Assembly (NCBI RefSeq): GCF_010183535.1
Contig: NC_071332.1
Coordinates: 22,196,001 to 22,260,000 of the forward strand
Origin: Caenorhabditis remanei
Taxonomy: Eukaryota; Nematoda; Chromadorea; Rhabditida; Rhabditidae
Length of the DNA: 64,000 bases
Reading direction: 5' to 3'
Positions 1 to 10,883 of the stretch are shown here, piece by piece. A program made the translations under genes and the position numbers. The notes under the pieces were generated by a model. The model was not told the origin of the DNA. It searched no databases and saw nothing but the letters and a program-made list of their open reading frames with translations. Every line of letters starts with the position of its first letter. Position 1 is the first letter of the stretch.

Positions 1-554
1 AAATGGAGGACACCCCGGGGGGTCTGGAAGAGTGCCTGTTTTCGGACGTTTTCGAATAATATATTTAGGGAAATTAGATTCCGAGAACCGGAACTTGGAG
101 TTTTTATGGAATCAGAAATCTGTGGATAGTGCGCTGAAGGTATGCCCGTCTCATAACCAGTCACGTGAAAAGAATGTGAACAAGAATGCAAAAAGCAAAT
201 TCCGAAAAAATGATATTATTTTTCAAAATAATAACTAGAAAACTGGTTAGTCTCCTTCACACCAGTACGATCATCAATTGGAATCACTGTCATTATCAAA
301 GAATCGGAAGATACGGCGTCGTTGTGTTTTCTAAAGATTATTTTCTCTTTTTTCCTGTCAATCAGTGGTCTGTCATGTCTTGTGAATAGGTTGATATCAT
401 CTTATAAGATATATTTGTCTGTTCGGAAATAAATCACTTTTGGGAAAAGAGGTCAATTGACTATTCCGTTCTCTTTTATATCTTATGTGAGTTCTCTTTA
501 TATATTAAAAAAATTTTTACACTGTTTTGATTAAGATTTTCCTCAGCTAACTAA

Positions 555-834
555 GCAAGTCAGTTTGAAGTTATAGGAAGTGACATATATAATCAAAATG
601 CTGAAAAAACACTGATTCCAAATATATTCTTAGTTTTTGCCCTTGAGGCCTGATATTTAAGAAAAATAATGCCAAATTTCCGAAAAATAGAGAATTTGTG
701 ATTTTTCAGAACTTTGACCTTGTGTTTTTTGGAATAACAGGCCTCGAGGTCATAAACTGAATATATATATTTGGCATCAGCGTTTTATCAGCTTTTTATT
801 GATACAGGTCACAAAAACTGACCGCATGGCCTTC
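555..834. repeat. Palindromic MITE-like element, family B copy 1
   Basis: The left end (cagtttgaagttataggaag) and the right end around 805-834 are diverged reverse complements, with a central spacer. The same element recurs at 6672-6969, 37288-37956 and, as one arm only, at 61189-61335. All copies share a core reading 'gctgaaaaaacactgattcc' or a close variant. The ends end near a GGAAGG/CCTTCC motif. No transposase is present, so this is a non-autonomous foldback element. Confidence 0.7.
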
Positions 835-999
835 CATATTAGAATTTCAAAAAAACTGACAAAATAATTTTTTTTTTAAGGCGGTATAATCACCACCTAA
901 AAACTGATATTTTAGAATTAGCAAATCAAGACGTTTCGAATGGAACACGTCTCCAGATTTTCAGAGTCCAAACATCCACAAAAAATACCTGATCACACC

Positions 1000-1338
1000 G
1001 ATACCTCACAGGGTCTCGGGATGAGTACTGAAAATAAACGCGCTCCGCTGAAATCAGCTAAAATTTTAGCGCTAAATTCAAAATAAATATTTTATTTTAA
1101 AATTTTATTTATTTATGTAATAGAATTGATCTTGAAGATAGGCGAGACAGTCGAAAAACTGGCCAAAAATGCGGAAAAACGGACATAAATCGGCTCAAAA
1201 AGTGGTCGATTAAGCTGCGTATCGAACTGCCACGCTTAACTTCGAATTGAAAAAAATTAAAATTTGAATTTGCCGCCAATGTCTAGTGGAGCGCAAACGA
1301 TTTCAGTACTCACCCCTAGACCCTGTGATACCTCCCCT
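1000..1338. repeat. Palindromic repeat, family G
   Basis: The segment around 1003-1040 (acctcacagggtctcgggat, then gagtactgaaa) is inverted at about 1295-1335 (tttcagtactcacccctaga, then ccctgtgatacc). The two arms flank an AT-rich centre. No coding capacity is seen. Confidence 0.7.
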
Positions 1339-1735
1339 AGACTGCCCCCACAAACTCCTCTCGCGTTACAGACACCAAAAACAATCGGATTTTCAGATTT
1401 CCAGTAAAACTGCTGGGATTACAAAAACCTACAGTATTGTTTATAAAAGGTGTTCTCACCATTAAAATCGAATCTCGTTATTATTTTTTGTTATTTTGAT
1501 GCCCTTTTTCGTATTCTCTAGTAGTCTCTACTATCCAATTGTGTCTCCTCCTACAGGTTCGCTGAACAATTATATATCCGTCACTCCGCTAGACTAGCCG
1601 TCACTATTTTTGAATGTGTCATTTGTAAAGGGGAATCCCCCCAAGAGAAACTGAATCTTGCTAGCAGCTCCAATTCTAAGGACTGTTAAACAGCTACCAT
1701 CTTGTTACCCACCAGAACTTGCAATAGGAAACGTA

Positions 1736-1858
1736 CGGCAATAAGACAAAGTTAATTAGTTGTATTGAAGGTATAATTACCCTTCTAAATTTTGGGACTT
1801 TTATGCTCGAATGGTAGTTATACCTTCAATAAAAGTAATCAACTTTGTCTTATTGCCG
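1736..1858. repeat. 46-bp inverted repeat with short loop
   Basis: Arms 1736-1781 and 1813-1858 are reverse complements with four mismatches, about 91% identity, around a 31-base loop. Transcribed DNA here could fold into a long hairpin. It lies about 120 bp upstream of the SLC17-type start codon and so may fall in that gene's outron. Confidence 0.85.
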
Positions 1859-1975
1859 CCAGTTTCACTCCCGTCTTTACTTCCGTCTTTACTTCCGCAC
1901 AGCTCCGTTACCCGTTCTTACTTGTTTTCCTTTCCTCAATATTCTCCTCCAACAATAATTTATTCTACAGGTAAT

Positions 1976-4329
1976 ATGAAAGTGACACCGGAACAGAATG
2001 AACCGCTTCCGACAGTCAGTTCCACCACAATTCCAGTAGTCATAACCAGAGAACAATTGAGTCAGATACCGGTTAACGCAAAGATCATTCCGATTGGAAA
2101 GGATAAGGAAGGTAGGTAGACGGACTATGAAAGTCTAGGAATACTTGCAAACCGGGCCGACACGGGCCGGTGCGTAACTCGCAGAAATTGCAATCTTATG
2201 GGCTGAAAAATATACCAAAATGTAGATCTCGGCGAGTTCTATAACCATGTCTGATCACAGGCCGGATTGCTAGTCGTTAATGTGCCGCCGGCCGAGCTAG
2301 AATGGTTTTTTTGGCACTTTTTCTTGGCCTGCGGAACATTAACGTCTAGCCTTCTGGTTCATGGCCATGGAACTCGCCGAGATCTACATTTTGGTATATT
2401 TTTCAGTCCATAATATTGAGATTTAAGCGAGTTACGGTGGCGATATGCATGAGTCCAAGGTTTCTTATACCCATTGAAACCACCACTTTCAGAAAAACCA
2501 GGAGGTGTCCGATACATGGTTCTAGTCCTCACAATGACATGTCTCTCCTTTATGATGTCCAACGTCATCTGCTTCAACTTTACCGTCCTTTGTATGCCAG
2601 GAACCGGAGAGCCGGCAGAGTTATCCGAGAACAAAACACAATACATTGGGTACAGTAGGAAAGAGAAGACATGGCTATTCAGTGCGGTGGCAGTTGGTGC
2701 AATGTTCGGTTTGTTTCCGGTTATCATCGGAATCTCGACATACGGTCTACGCAAAGTGTTCTTTGCTGCTGGAATGTTGACATCAGTGACCACGTTTTTG
2801 ATACCAATTATGGCGCCGATGGACTTCAATTTGTTCCTGTTGATGCGCTTTTTGCAGGTACAGTAATCTATACTTATTAAATGGGCCGAAACGAGCCGAC
2901 GCGTAACTCGGTTCAAACTGAGTTTTATGAGCTGAAAAATATACCAAAAAGTAGATCTAGGCGAGATCTATGTCTGTGGCCTACTACTGGCTATTTGTTG
3001 CTGTACTGCGGGCTGGGATAGAATGGCTTTTTTGGCTCTTTATCTCGTGCCATATTTACGACTAGCCGAAGTAGGTCACAGATATAGAGCTCGCCGAGAT
3101 CTACAATTTGGTGTACTTTCCAGCAAATAATATTGAGTTTTAAGCGAGTTACGCGCAGGCCCGTTTCAAGTATGCAGTAACAGTCTCTAGAAAACTTTCT
3201 ATCATTTCCAGGGAATCGCCTATGCCGCCTGTATGCCAGCCGTCGGCGCCATCACCTCCTCATGGGCATCAATGACACAACAGGGACTATTCATTGCGGC
3301 TCTCACAACATTCGGTCAACTATCATCAATCTTCTCGATGCCTGTAGCAGGAGAGTTGTGTGTGTCTCCATTTGGCTGGAAATCTGTCTATTTTCTGCAT
3401 TCCTTGATTTCAATGATTGTTTTCATTGCATGGTTTGCAGTGTTCACGGATTCACCGAGTGAGTTACTGTAGTTTTTTAAATTCAAAATTTAAACTAAGC
3501 TGCTAAACTAACTGTTTCCAGAAGACAACAAATTCGTGAGAACCCTTGAGCTCTTCGAAATTCAAAAAGGAAAATCGTCGGCTGCCACCGCAAAAGTCCA
3601 TGAGCAAGAACCAACTCCTTACCTAGAAATCCTGACCACTCCCTCAATATGGGGTGTCTGGATCGGAGCACTGGGTGACCTTATAGCAGTACAACTCATT
3701 CATATCTACTCTCCAGTGTATCTTCACGATATCGGAGGTTATTCGGTGGAGAAGACCGGGTTCGCAGCCGCCGTTCCCGTTCTTTTCCAGTTTTTGATGA
3801 AAATGTTCGCCGGACATTCGAGTGATCGAATCACTGGAATATCGGAAACAACGAAGCTTCGGATATATAATAGTATTGCGTTGGGAGCCAGTGCAGTGTT
3901 CTTAGTGGCGCTAGGATTTGTAAAAGAAGGACAAGGAATGGCAGGATTGATTCTGATGACGTTGGCAACGGCGATGTTTGGTTTCAATGGCGGCGGGTTT
4001 ACCAAGGTGAGAAATGTTCAAAATATCATTATATCTGTTTCTTGCAGTGCGCCGCCCTTGTTTCCCGCCAATACAGTCACTTCGTCATGGCCAATGTCCA
4101 ATTCCTTTTGTGTCTCTCAATGCTCCTTTGCCCACTTCTTGTATCATATCTTCTTCGCGATGGAACAATTGCCGAGTGGCGTCTTGTCTTCTTCGTTCAC
4201 GCCGGGATCCTTGTCGTTTGCAATATTGTCTTCTGTCTTCTTGCCACAGCGAAACCAGCGCCATGGACAGATCGCACTTTGAAACCTTCGGCGTCAAGGA
4301 ACACACCGTTGTATACACTGAAAGCTTAA
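1976..4329 (+). CDS. SLC17-family (sodium/phosphate cotransporter-like) MFS transporter
   Basis: Five exons (1976-2111, 2493-2857, 3212-3458, 3522-4006, 4048-4329) give 504 residues, the usual size for SLC17 anion transporters of the major facilitator superfamily. The N-terminal tail is hydrophilic (about 45 residues). The next part starts KPGGVRYMVLVL and has the family look of a first membrane helix, a lumenal loop, then ~11 more hydrophobic segments. GWKSVYFLHS, ALGDLIAVQ and the FNGGGFTK segment fit the SLC17 pattern. The start was chosen because the ATG lies five bases after a TTCTACAG acceptor at 1970, consistent with trans-splicing. Introns 1 and 2 each contain a family A repeat. An AATAAA lies at 4384-4389. 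The family moves organic or inorganic anions across plasma or organelle membranes. The substrate here cannot be read from sequence. Confidence 0.88.
2138..2434. repeat. Palindromic MITE-like element, family A copy 1
   Basis: The left arm contains gggccgacacgggccgg, cgtaactcgc and ccaaaatgtagatctcggcg. The right arm carries the inverted forms. It lies inside intron 1 of the SLC17-type gene. The right arm contains a perfect worm 3' splice consensus (tatatttttcag, ending at 2406), 87 bp before the acceptor that the reading frame requires at 2491-2492. Confidence 0.85.
2881..3173. repeat. Palindromic MITE-like element, family A copy 2
   Basis: This is the same element as copy 1: gggccgaaacgagccgacgcgtaactcgg on the left in shorter form, and gcgagttacgcgcaggcccg on the right. 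It occupies most of intron 2 of the SLC17-type gene. The right-arm acceptor-like site reads actttccag, ending at 3123. Confidence 0.85.
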
Positions 4330-4547
4330 ATTGAAACTAAAATTGGAATTCTGAGTTAAAGGTTCTAAAACGGGTTCACTTCTAATAAAATAATTTAAAA
4401 ATAAAACAGTGAGGCAATGAAATGTGGCAATGGGGTGAGCTCTTTGGTGTAACAGGAAAAGATGAGACCGGTAACAGGAAAATTTCAAAACAAGAAAAGT
4501 GTTATGATGATAAAAATGAGGTGAAGTATATTATGAATGGAAAATGA

Positions 4548-7379
4548 TCACCAAACATCGACGACGTTCGTCGCATTGTCTGGAACTCTATCGATGCGAG
4601 CCACGAATCCGGCATCGCCGACAACGAACAACAGTCTTCCGTTCGGCGAGAACATGACCTGACGGATCATAGTGTCTTTCATATCTGGCACTTTCAGATC
4701 GAGGAATCTGAAAAAGAAACCTTTTTCTCTTTGCGGACTAGGAAATGTTCCAGACATAGTTAGCCTTTTCGAGTTGGCCTATAAGGTACTTCTTGACACG
4801 CTGATTCCGAATATGTAATTTGTTTTTGCAGAACGCTTCATTGAGTCGAGATATATGCGTTTTAAATTATTTTAAGTGCAAAAAATTGCATTTTTTGATA
4901 CTCAAAATCAGGTTTATACCCGATTACGTGTAAATAAAGGTTGAAAAAACACATGCAACGTTAAAACTGTCAAAATTAATGTAATACATTTGTTTTCTTA
5001 AAAAGTTTTAATCAGAAAACGTTGCTAAAATGTGCCTGTATTTACACACATTACACGGGAAAAGTTGGAAGAATCGGGTATAAAAATGCAATTTTTGCAC
5101 TGAAAATGACTTAAAATGCACATATCTCGACTCAGTGAAGCGTTCTGCAAAAATGGATTACATTTTCGGAATTATCGTGTTTAGAAGTACATATGAGCCA
5201 ATTTGAAAAGTCGAGTTACGTCTGAAACATTCACTAGTGAGAGTCTCACTGTGAGACATCACTTACGCCTTCCTCTCATTCCGATTTTTCAAGTTATACA
5301 GGTGAATGTTGCCACTATCTCCCGGCGCGGCTAACCACTTCCCCGTCACATCAACATCGATTTTTCCGAACCATGGATAACCGTCATCAATCGACATCTC
5401 GGCGATTTTTGTGTGCGATGTGGAGATCTCATCACGATGAACCATTTCTGTCTCCTGACCGAATGTGCCAATTCGCCAGAAGCAAATTTTGCGTCCGTGT
5501 CCTGTCGACTTGGAGATAACGTACGCTTTTTCTTTGTAGTCGACAACACGAAGCGAGTCGACACAGTCAAAGTGGACGTCGTTGATGGAGTTTTCTGGCT
5601 TTTTTATAAGCATTGTGTGGCCTTCGAGATCGCTGAAAAGAAATCTGGTTTTTGAGTTTTTTCCTTCAAAATTTACAAAAGTTGGTTGACTCCTTGAATG
5701 CCAGAGGAATGAGAATACTCTCTGAAAATACAATGTCATTTTTAATGACTAGGCAATCAGGCAATTACAGAATATCTCCTAGTGGTTGCCCTGATCGAAT
5801 TATTCTGCAACAATCCGCAATATGAGCTTTAACACGCCGAGAATTCAAATCCCAGCACATGACTTTGTGGTCAAACCCGCAGCTGTATAATTTTTCAGCG
5901 TTTGACACCCAATCCTGAAAACAGTAAACAACAATGAAAAATCAAAATGAAACAAAATTGAATAAATTAAATATTACAATCGAAACGATACTATCATGAT
6001 GAGAGAATCGTCCGCCTATCAAAATAAGGCAAGTCGGCTCTTTGATGTGATAAATACGGATGGTTCGGTCAGCCGAGGCAGCGGCGATAATCTCGGAATC
6101 AGTGGGGCACGTTTTGATGTCGTTGATGGCGTTGCCGGCACCAAGGAGTTGCTGAAATTGAAGAAATTTCCAAAATTTTGGATTTTTTCATATGAATCGA
6201 TTCAGGAGGCCAGGGAAAAGTCCTCTTGGAGCAAAGTCTGAAATCAGTCTGAAGCGAGTTATGAGACCTCAAAGAGCCACATATCGCTTTTCTTCGTGCA
6301 GTTTTTCAGTACATTTCAAAAGAAATTCTCCTCGTGAATGTTCATTTTTCAAAAATATCCGAGAATTTTCTGAATTTCCGATTTTTAACACTTTGAGGTC
6401 TCATAACTCGCTTCAGATTGATTTTCAAGCCAAGCTCCAAGACGATTTTCTCTTTTCCCTGGTATTCTGAACCGGTTCATATGAAAAAATCAAAATTTTA
6501 GCCTCATTTAAGTCGTACACGTTGCACTTCCATCGAAGCGGCGTCGACGATGTAGACGACTCCGCTAACGCCGCCAGTGGCGATTTTATGCAAGTTTTCT
6601 CCCTTGTCGTAGCACCACGCAACTGTATAGAGATCTTCCTGAAATTGGAAAGTTTTGAGATGACATGCTGACTAGGGAAGGTTATGGAGTCAGTTTGCGA
6701 CGTGACTTATACCATTGGAAAGCTGAGAAAACGCTGATTCCTAATCTACATTCAATATTTGCCCTCAAGGTCTGGTATTCGTGAAAAATGAGGTCAACGT
6801 TCTGAAAATGACGAATTTTTCATTATTCCAAACTTTGACCTAATTTTTCTCTAACAGCAGGCCTCGAGAGCAAATATTGAATATATATTGAGAATGAGCG
6901 TTTTCTCAGCTTTCTAATCGTATATGTCACGTCTTATAACTCTAAACTGGCTCCATGGCCTTCCCTAGTGAGTTTGTGCTGCCGAGCAGCTTTTGGAACG
7001 AAACAAGCTCTAAATCGAGCCATATTTAAGCTATAACGGCTTTAAAAACTCTTACTTCTTCATCCAATTCTCCAGCTGCAGCTAATTCAAGTTTCGGTTC
7101 CAACACCGGCATTCTATAGATGTGAATCTAAAAATCCCAAACAATTTTTATCATTTTGCGAAAAATTTCTCTCACATTCGGTCCCCCCACTGCCACACCC
7201 AACTGATCGTCGAATTCCTCGACGAATGGATTGACAGAGCATCCGAAAAGGTTAACGTATCCCTCTTCGAAAAGATGGGCAGTTCCCAAGAAGGGTTTTG
7301 TCGGATGATCACCCAAAGAGGTACCGTTTTCGTCGGTATTGATAATTCTTCCGAAATTTTGAACAGCCTTTCGCTTCAT
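4548..7379 (-). CDS. EED/ESC-family WD40 protein (MES-6-like PRC2 subunit)
   Basis: Eight exons, read on the minus strand: 7379-7176, 7127-7056, 6638-6519, 6151-5978, 5914-5769, 5721-5677, 5632-5267, 4707-4548. They give 428 residues, close to the size of EED homologues. The WD40 propeller is visible as repeated blades: FGCSVNPFVEEFDDQLGVAV, LYTVAWCYDKGENLHKIATG, LLGAGNAINDIKTCPTDSE with AAASADRTIRIYHI, a blade with SCGFDHKVMCWDL, and the last blade ending in VGDAGFVARIDRV. EED binds H3K27me3 and activates the Polycomb methyltransferase; in C. elegans MES-6 works with MES-2 and MES-3 in the germ line. The tiny 45-base exon is needed to keep phase. Donor gtacga after exon 3 is weak but is forced by phase. 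It shares a 259-bp upstream region with sti-1. It could be mes-6 itself or a paralogue. Confidence 0.82.
4788..5215. repeat. Palindromic element in intron 7 of the EED-like gene
   Basis: Sequence around 4795-4870 (acgctgattccgaatatgta, cagaacgcttcattgagtcg) is inverted at about 5105-5180 (cgactcagtgaagcgttctg, attatcgtg). Both arms also carry the aaatgcatatatctcgactc type core. No coding capacity is seen. The intron is 559 bp, large for this gene. Confidence 0.75.
6186..6492. repeat. Palindromic element, family F, in intron 3 of the EED-like gene
   Basis: Left arm: ttcatatgaatcgattcagg, then gccagggaaaag and cagtctgaagcgagttatga. Right arm: tcataactcgcttcagattg, then ttttccctgg and gaaccggttcatatgaaaaa. 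The centre is AT-rich. The arms share the short core gcgagttatgag with other palindromes in the window. Confidence 0.78.
6672..6969. repeat. Palindromic MITE-like element, family B copy 2
   Basis: The ends read ctagggaaggttatggagtc and, inverted at the right, ctggctccatggccttccct. The inner core gctgagaaaacgctgattcc is inverted as gagcgttttctcagctttct. It lies in intron 2 of the EED-like gene. Confidence 0.85.
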
Positions 7380-7638
7380 CTCTTAAAGTAATGGTTTTAT
7401 TATGTCTTTTTCAGAAAAAAAAATAGAAAAATCAGTGCTTAAAACTAAAAAAAGAGTAAAACAAAAAATACAATTTGAATGAAATTGTCATTCGCGCGCA
7501 AATTTTGCCACCTTTTCTAGAAACTCCAGTGGAGCGCACTTGCTGACCGCCCACCGAATTAATTTTTTCGGGAATTTTCGGTCATTTCTCATCACTTTTC
7601 ATCAACTTTCATCCGATTTCTCTCAAATTTCGTGAAAA
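7380..7638. promoter_or_regulatory. Shared divergent promoter with two heat-shock-element-like sites
   Basis: This 259-bp gap separates the start codons of the EED-like gene (-) and sti-1 (+). It holds TTCtaGAAacTCC at 7515-7527 (two and a half HSE units) and TTCggGAAttTTC at 7567-7579, a perfect alternating three-unit heat shock element. The latter lies 60 bp before the sti-1 ATG. STI-1 is a chaperone cofactor, so HSF-1 control is plausible. Binding itself is inferred. Confidence 0.6.
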
Positions 7639-9314
7639 ATGTCAGAAGCTGTAAGTTTTTCTATTAATATTTACATAATTCACTAGTATTATTTCAGGCA
7701 ATCGCTGAGAAAGATCTCGGAAACGCTGCCTACAAACAGAAAGACTTCGAAACTGCTCATGTGCACTATGACAAAGCTATCGAGCTCGATGCATCGAATA
7801 TCACTTTCTACAACAATAAAGCAGGTGAGAAACAAAGAAAAAGAAATAAATTTCCAGGGTAAATTGTCTAAAATAATTTTTTCCAGCCGTTTACTTCGAG
7901 GAGAAGAAATACGATGAGTGCATCACATTCTGCGAGAAAGCCATCGAAGTCGGACGTGAAACTCGTGCAGATTACAAATTAATTGCCAAGTGAGCTAAAA
8001 CTATCTGCAATTTGCATCCTTATTTAAAAAATTAAATTTCAGAGCCATGTCTCGCGCCGGAAACGCGTTCCAAAAGAAAGAGGACCTCCACACTGCTCTT
8101 AAATGGTTCCAACGATCGCTCTCCGAGTATCGTGACCCTGAGCTCGTGAAGAAGACCAAGGAGCTTGAGAAGAATCTCAAGGAAGCCGAACGTCTCGCCT
8201 ATATCAATCCGGAAATCGCTCAAGAGGAGAAGAACAAGGGAAACGACTATTTCAAGGTGAATTTCTTCGTGAAATACGATTAAAACCGATAAAATTTCAG
8301 AAAGGAGATTACCCAACAGCAATGAAACACTACAACGAGGCTGTGAAGCGTGATCCAGAAAATGCGATTCTCTACTCGAACCGCGCCGCCTGTCTCACCA
8401 AATTGATGGAGTTCCAGCGCGCTTTGAAAGATTGTGATACTTGTATTAGAAGAGACCCGAAATTCGGTAAGTTATTCTTAGAATGGAAAAATGACGTTGT
8501 CTCGTCAATCAATGTGCTGAAATTGCGATTTTTCCTGAAGTACTCACAGCGATGGCTTTCGAACGATCTATAAATTTGGATATAGGTACTTTCGACTACG
8601 GAGAGTCCTTTTCTGCAGTCAAAACCTGCTAAATGTCTCTGCGAGCCGAGTTATGAACTCTCAAACTTTTCATATGATTAAGCTTTTTCTCATTCAATTC
8701 CGAATCGGCGCAAAGATGTTCCCATTTTGGCAACGTACGAGCACAGGTAAACCGCTGGGGAATACAAATGGAAGCGCGCTATTCTGGAATTCCATGTAAA
8801 AATGTTGACTATATGAAAAGTTTGAAAGCTCATAACTCGGCTCGCAGAGACATTTAGCCGGTTTTGACTGCAGAAATGGATTCCCCGTAGTCGAAAGTAC
8901 TTATAACCAAATGTATAGATCGTTTGAAAGCCGCGTCTCCAAAGACTTCCCCTATAAATATTTCCAATTTTAGTCAAGGGATACATCCGCAAAGCCACTT
9001 GCCTTGTCGCAATGAAAGAATGGTCGAAGGCTCAACGTGCCTACGAAGACGCTCTTCAAGTGGATCCACACAACGAGGAGGCCCGCGAAGGAGTCCGTAC
9101 GTGCCTACGAAGCAACGACGAGGATCCGGAGAAGGCGAAGGAGCACTCTCTCGCCGATCCAGAGGTTCAGGAGATTCTTCGCGATCCAGGAATGCGTATG
9201 ATTTTGGAGCAGATGAGCAACGACCCGGGAGCCGTTCGAGAGCACTTGAAGAATCCGGAAATCTTCTCGAAACTGATGAAACTTCGTGACGCCGGTGTTA
9301 TTCAGATGCGCTAA
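7639..9314 (+). CDS. Stress-induced phosphoprotein 1 homologue (Hop/STI1 co-chaperone)
   Basis: Six exons (7639-7650, 7698-7824, 7887-7989, 8043-8256, 8301-8466, 8974-9314) encode 320 residues. The protein has TPR motifs in two groups: residues about 5-115 ([20 protein letters not shown], then [19 protein letters not shown]) and about 140-255 ([40 protein letters not shown]). A STI1/DP domain closes it at 269-320 ([17 protein letters not shown]). Hop proteins bridge the EEVD tails of Hsp70 and Hsp90 in the cytosol. Vertebrate and yeast forms are about 540-590 residues with an extra N-terminal TPR1-DP1 unit. That unit is absent here, as in C. elegans STI-1, so this is not a truncation. Exon 1 codes only four residues. 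Intron 5 (507 bp) contains a palindromic repeat. Confidence 0.96.
8570..8935. repeat. Palindromic element, family C copy 1, in sti-1 intron 5
   Basis: Left arm: ggtactttcgactacgg, ctgcagtcaaaacctgctaa, gcgagccgagttatgaactc. Right arm: the same motifs inverted (agctcataactcggctcgca, ccggttttgactgcag, ccgtagtcgaaagtac). Related copies sit near 10884-11342, 12006-12195 and 49275-49412. Confidence 0.85.
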
Positions 9315-9523
9315 TTCATTTTCATCCCGTTTTTTTTGTTATTTTTCCCCACATCGGTCTGTGTTTCTTTTTTCGAATCTCTTTTTGACTCTTTTTGACT
9401 ATTGGACTCCCCGAATCGCCTTATCAGTAAAATATTTATTGTCTTGATTCATAGAAAAACTTCATAGAAAACCCATCACATAGTTTTTAAAGGCACTCGA
9501 TTTTGATTATAATTCCATAATTG

Positions 9524-9875
9524 TTAGACCCTCTGACTCTTCATCGGCGGGCTTCGCGTGATCGTTGTATTCGGGCTGCCGCCATTGCTCAGCTCCTTGT
9601 ACTGATGACGTTGGTTGTACTTTCCGTAGAAGAATCCCAGTGTGCAGCCTAGAACTTTAAGCTTTTATTGTGATTTTATATATGTTTTCAGCCATACCAA
9701 TCAGAGCGATGCCCACCGCCACCGCCAAAATGAAGACGGCGATCTCGACAGCCTTCAGAAGACTCGCCACCTGTTGCAACGTGTCATTGATGTTCTCGAG
9801 CGTCTGGAAAGGAATTCCGAACATGAAGGTGAAAATTGAAATCGGAAAAAGAAAACTCACCGCATCCAATGACAT
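9524..9875 (-). CDS. Small single-pass membrane protein (81 residues), unknown function
   Basis: Three exons (9875-9861, 9803-9698, 9648-9524) give 81 residues with consistent splice phase. The protein starts MSLDATLENINDTLQQ, a short polar helix. It then has one strongly hydrophobic segment at about 23-45 (AVEIAVFILAVAVGIALIG). The tail is polar and basic, with NQRHQYKEL and a C-terminal stretch rich in Ser, Pro and Thr. An acceptor (TTTCAG) lies about 20 bases before the ATG, consistent with trans-splicing. The gene converges on sti-1, whose stop codon is 209 bp away. I do not recognise the family. A longer in-frame start at 9956 exists but lies before that acceptor. Confidence 0.72.
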
Positions 9876-10571
9876 TTTGCGACTGCGCCAAAAGGTGGCC
9901 TGAAAGAATTTCTTTTTTCGTCTTATGACAACAATGTTCTCTATTAAAAGAGGCACAATAGGTGAGAAAAGGAATTCAATTCTGACAATGGGACATGGAA
10001 ATGGCTGGGAATTCTGTTAGAACGTTGTTTGAAAATCTTAGGATTCTAGAAATTTTTCTGGAGAAAACCATGAAACAAATGGAATCATGGGATTTCCAAA
10101 CAACATATCTATAGGGCAAAGATTGATTCAGCAGAATCGGACCACATTTCTGAAACCACGCCATCTTCAAGAGACGAACACCGAAAAACTGAAAAAGCGG
10201 GGGAAGAAAGACAAAACTATACAAAAATATATAAAGAAACACACAAATGTACATGTGTTCACACGCTTTTCTCTCCTCTTCTTCACTATCTCTGTGTCGA
10301 TTTTTGTCGATTGCAAAATGAAGTGTGCCACGTCATCTCCCAGGGTGCTTTTGTTTTTGTTTGGTTTTTGATTAACACAGATTTTTGAACATAGATTTTT
10401 TTCGGTGGTGTCTCTATCTAGCTAGTTGATATGATATATAGATGGATGGGAAGGAACGTACTATATTGCAGATTGGTTTTGTAGACGACACTAGAGAGAT
10501 CTTTGTTCAAGTTAGACCATCCTGAAGATAACCGGCTGTACCAAAAAGCCTAACAAGGGAATTGACTTTCC

Positions 10572-10880
10572 TTGTGTGTTGAGAATTCCCTGTAAATTTG
10601 TACCCCCATAGTTTTGAATCTGCTCTTATGAATGGTCATAGCGAAAAAGTGCAAAATTCCTGAAAAGTTGGATTTTTTGCTTTGAAAGTTTGCTCAGAGT
10701 GCCAATTTGAGAGGAATATCGGGTTCGTAAAGGCAACTGTGATTTCTGTGATGATAAATGAGCAAACTTTCAGAGTATAAAATCCAACTTTTTGGGAGTT
10801 TTCCACGTTTTGACTATTACCATTCAAAAGATCAGATTCGAAACTATCGGGGTACAAATTTATAGGGAATTCTCAACGCA
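10572..10880. repeat. Palindromic repeat, directly adjoining the next palindrome
   Basis: The left end has cttgtgtgttgagaattccc, tgtaaatttgtaccccca and aaagttggattttttgcttt. These are inverted at the right end as aaatccaactttttgggag, ggggtacaaatttatagg and gaattctcaacgcataact. The spacer is about 60-80 bp. Confidence 0.8.
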
Positions 10881-10883
10881 TAA

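Larger units (their letters stand above)
1..1735. other. Gene-free stretch
   Basis: No reading frame here shows coding character or a usable splice pattern. The region holds two inverted-repeat elements (listed separately, about 555-834 and 1000-1338). The rest is AT-rich sequence. It lies upstream of the SLC17-type transporter gene and may include its promoter. Confidence 0.6.

Noticed and set aside
2359..2916. 185-codon open frame on the minus strand
   Set aside because: It lies antisense to exon 2 of the SLC17-type gene and runs through a palindromic repeat. Its translation has no domain character.
9657..9956. Longer 99-residue reading of the small membrane protein
   Set aside because: It reads through two introns and starts before a good acceptor. 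The spliced form gives a cleaner product with a C-terminal tail.
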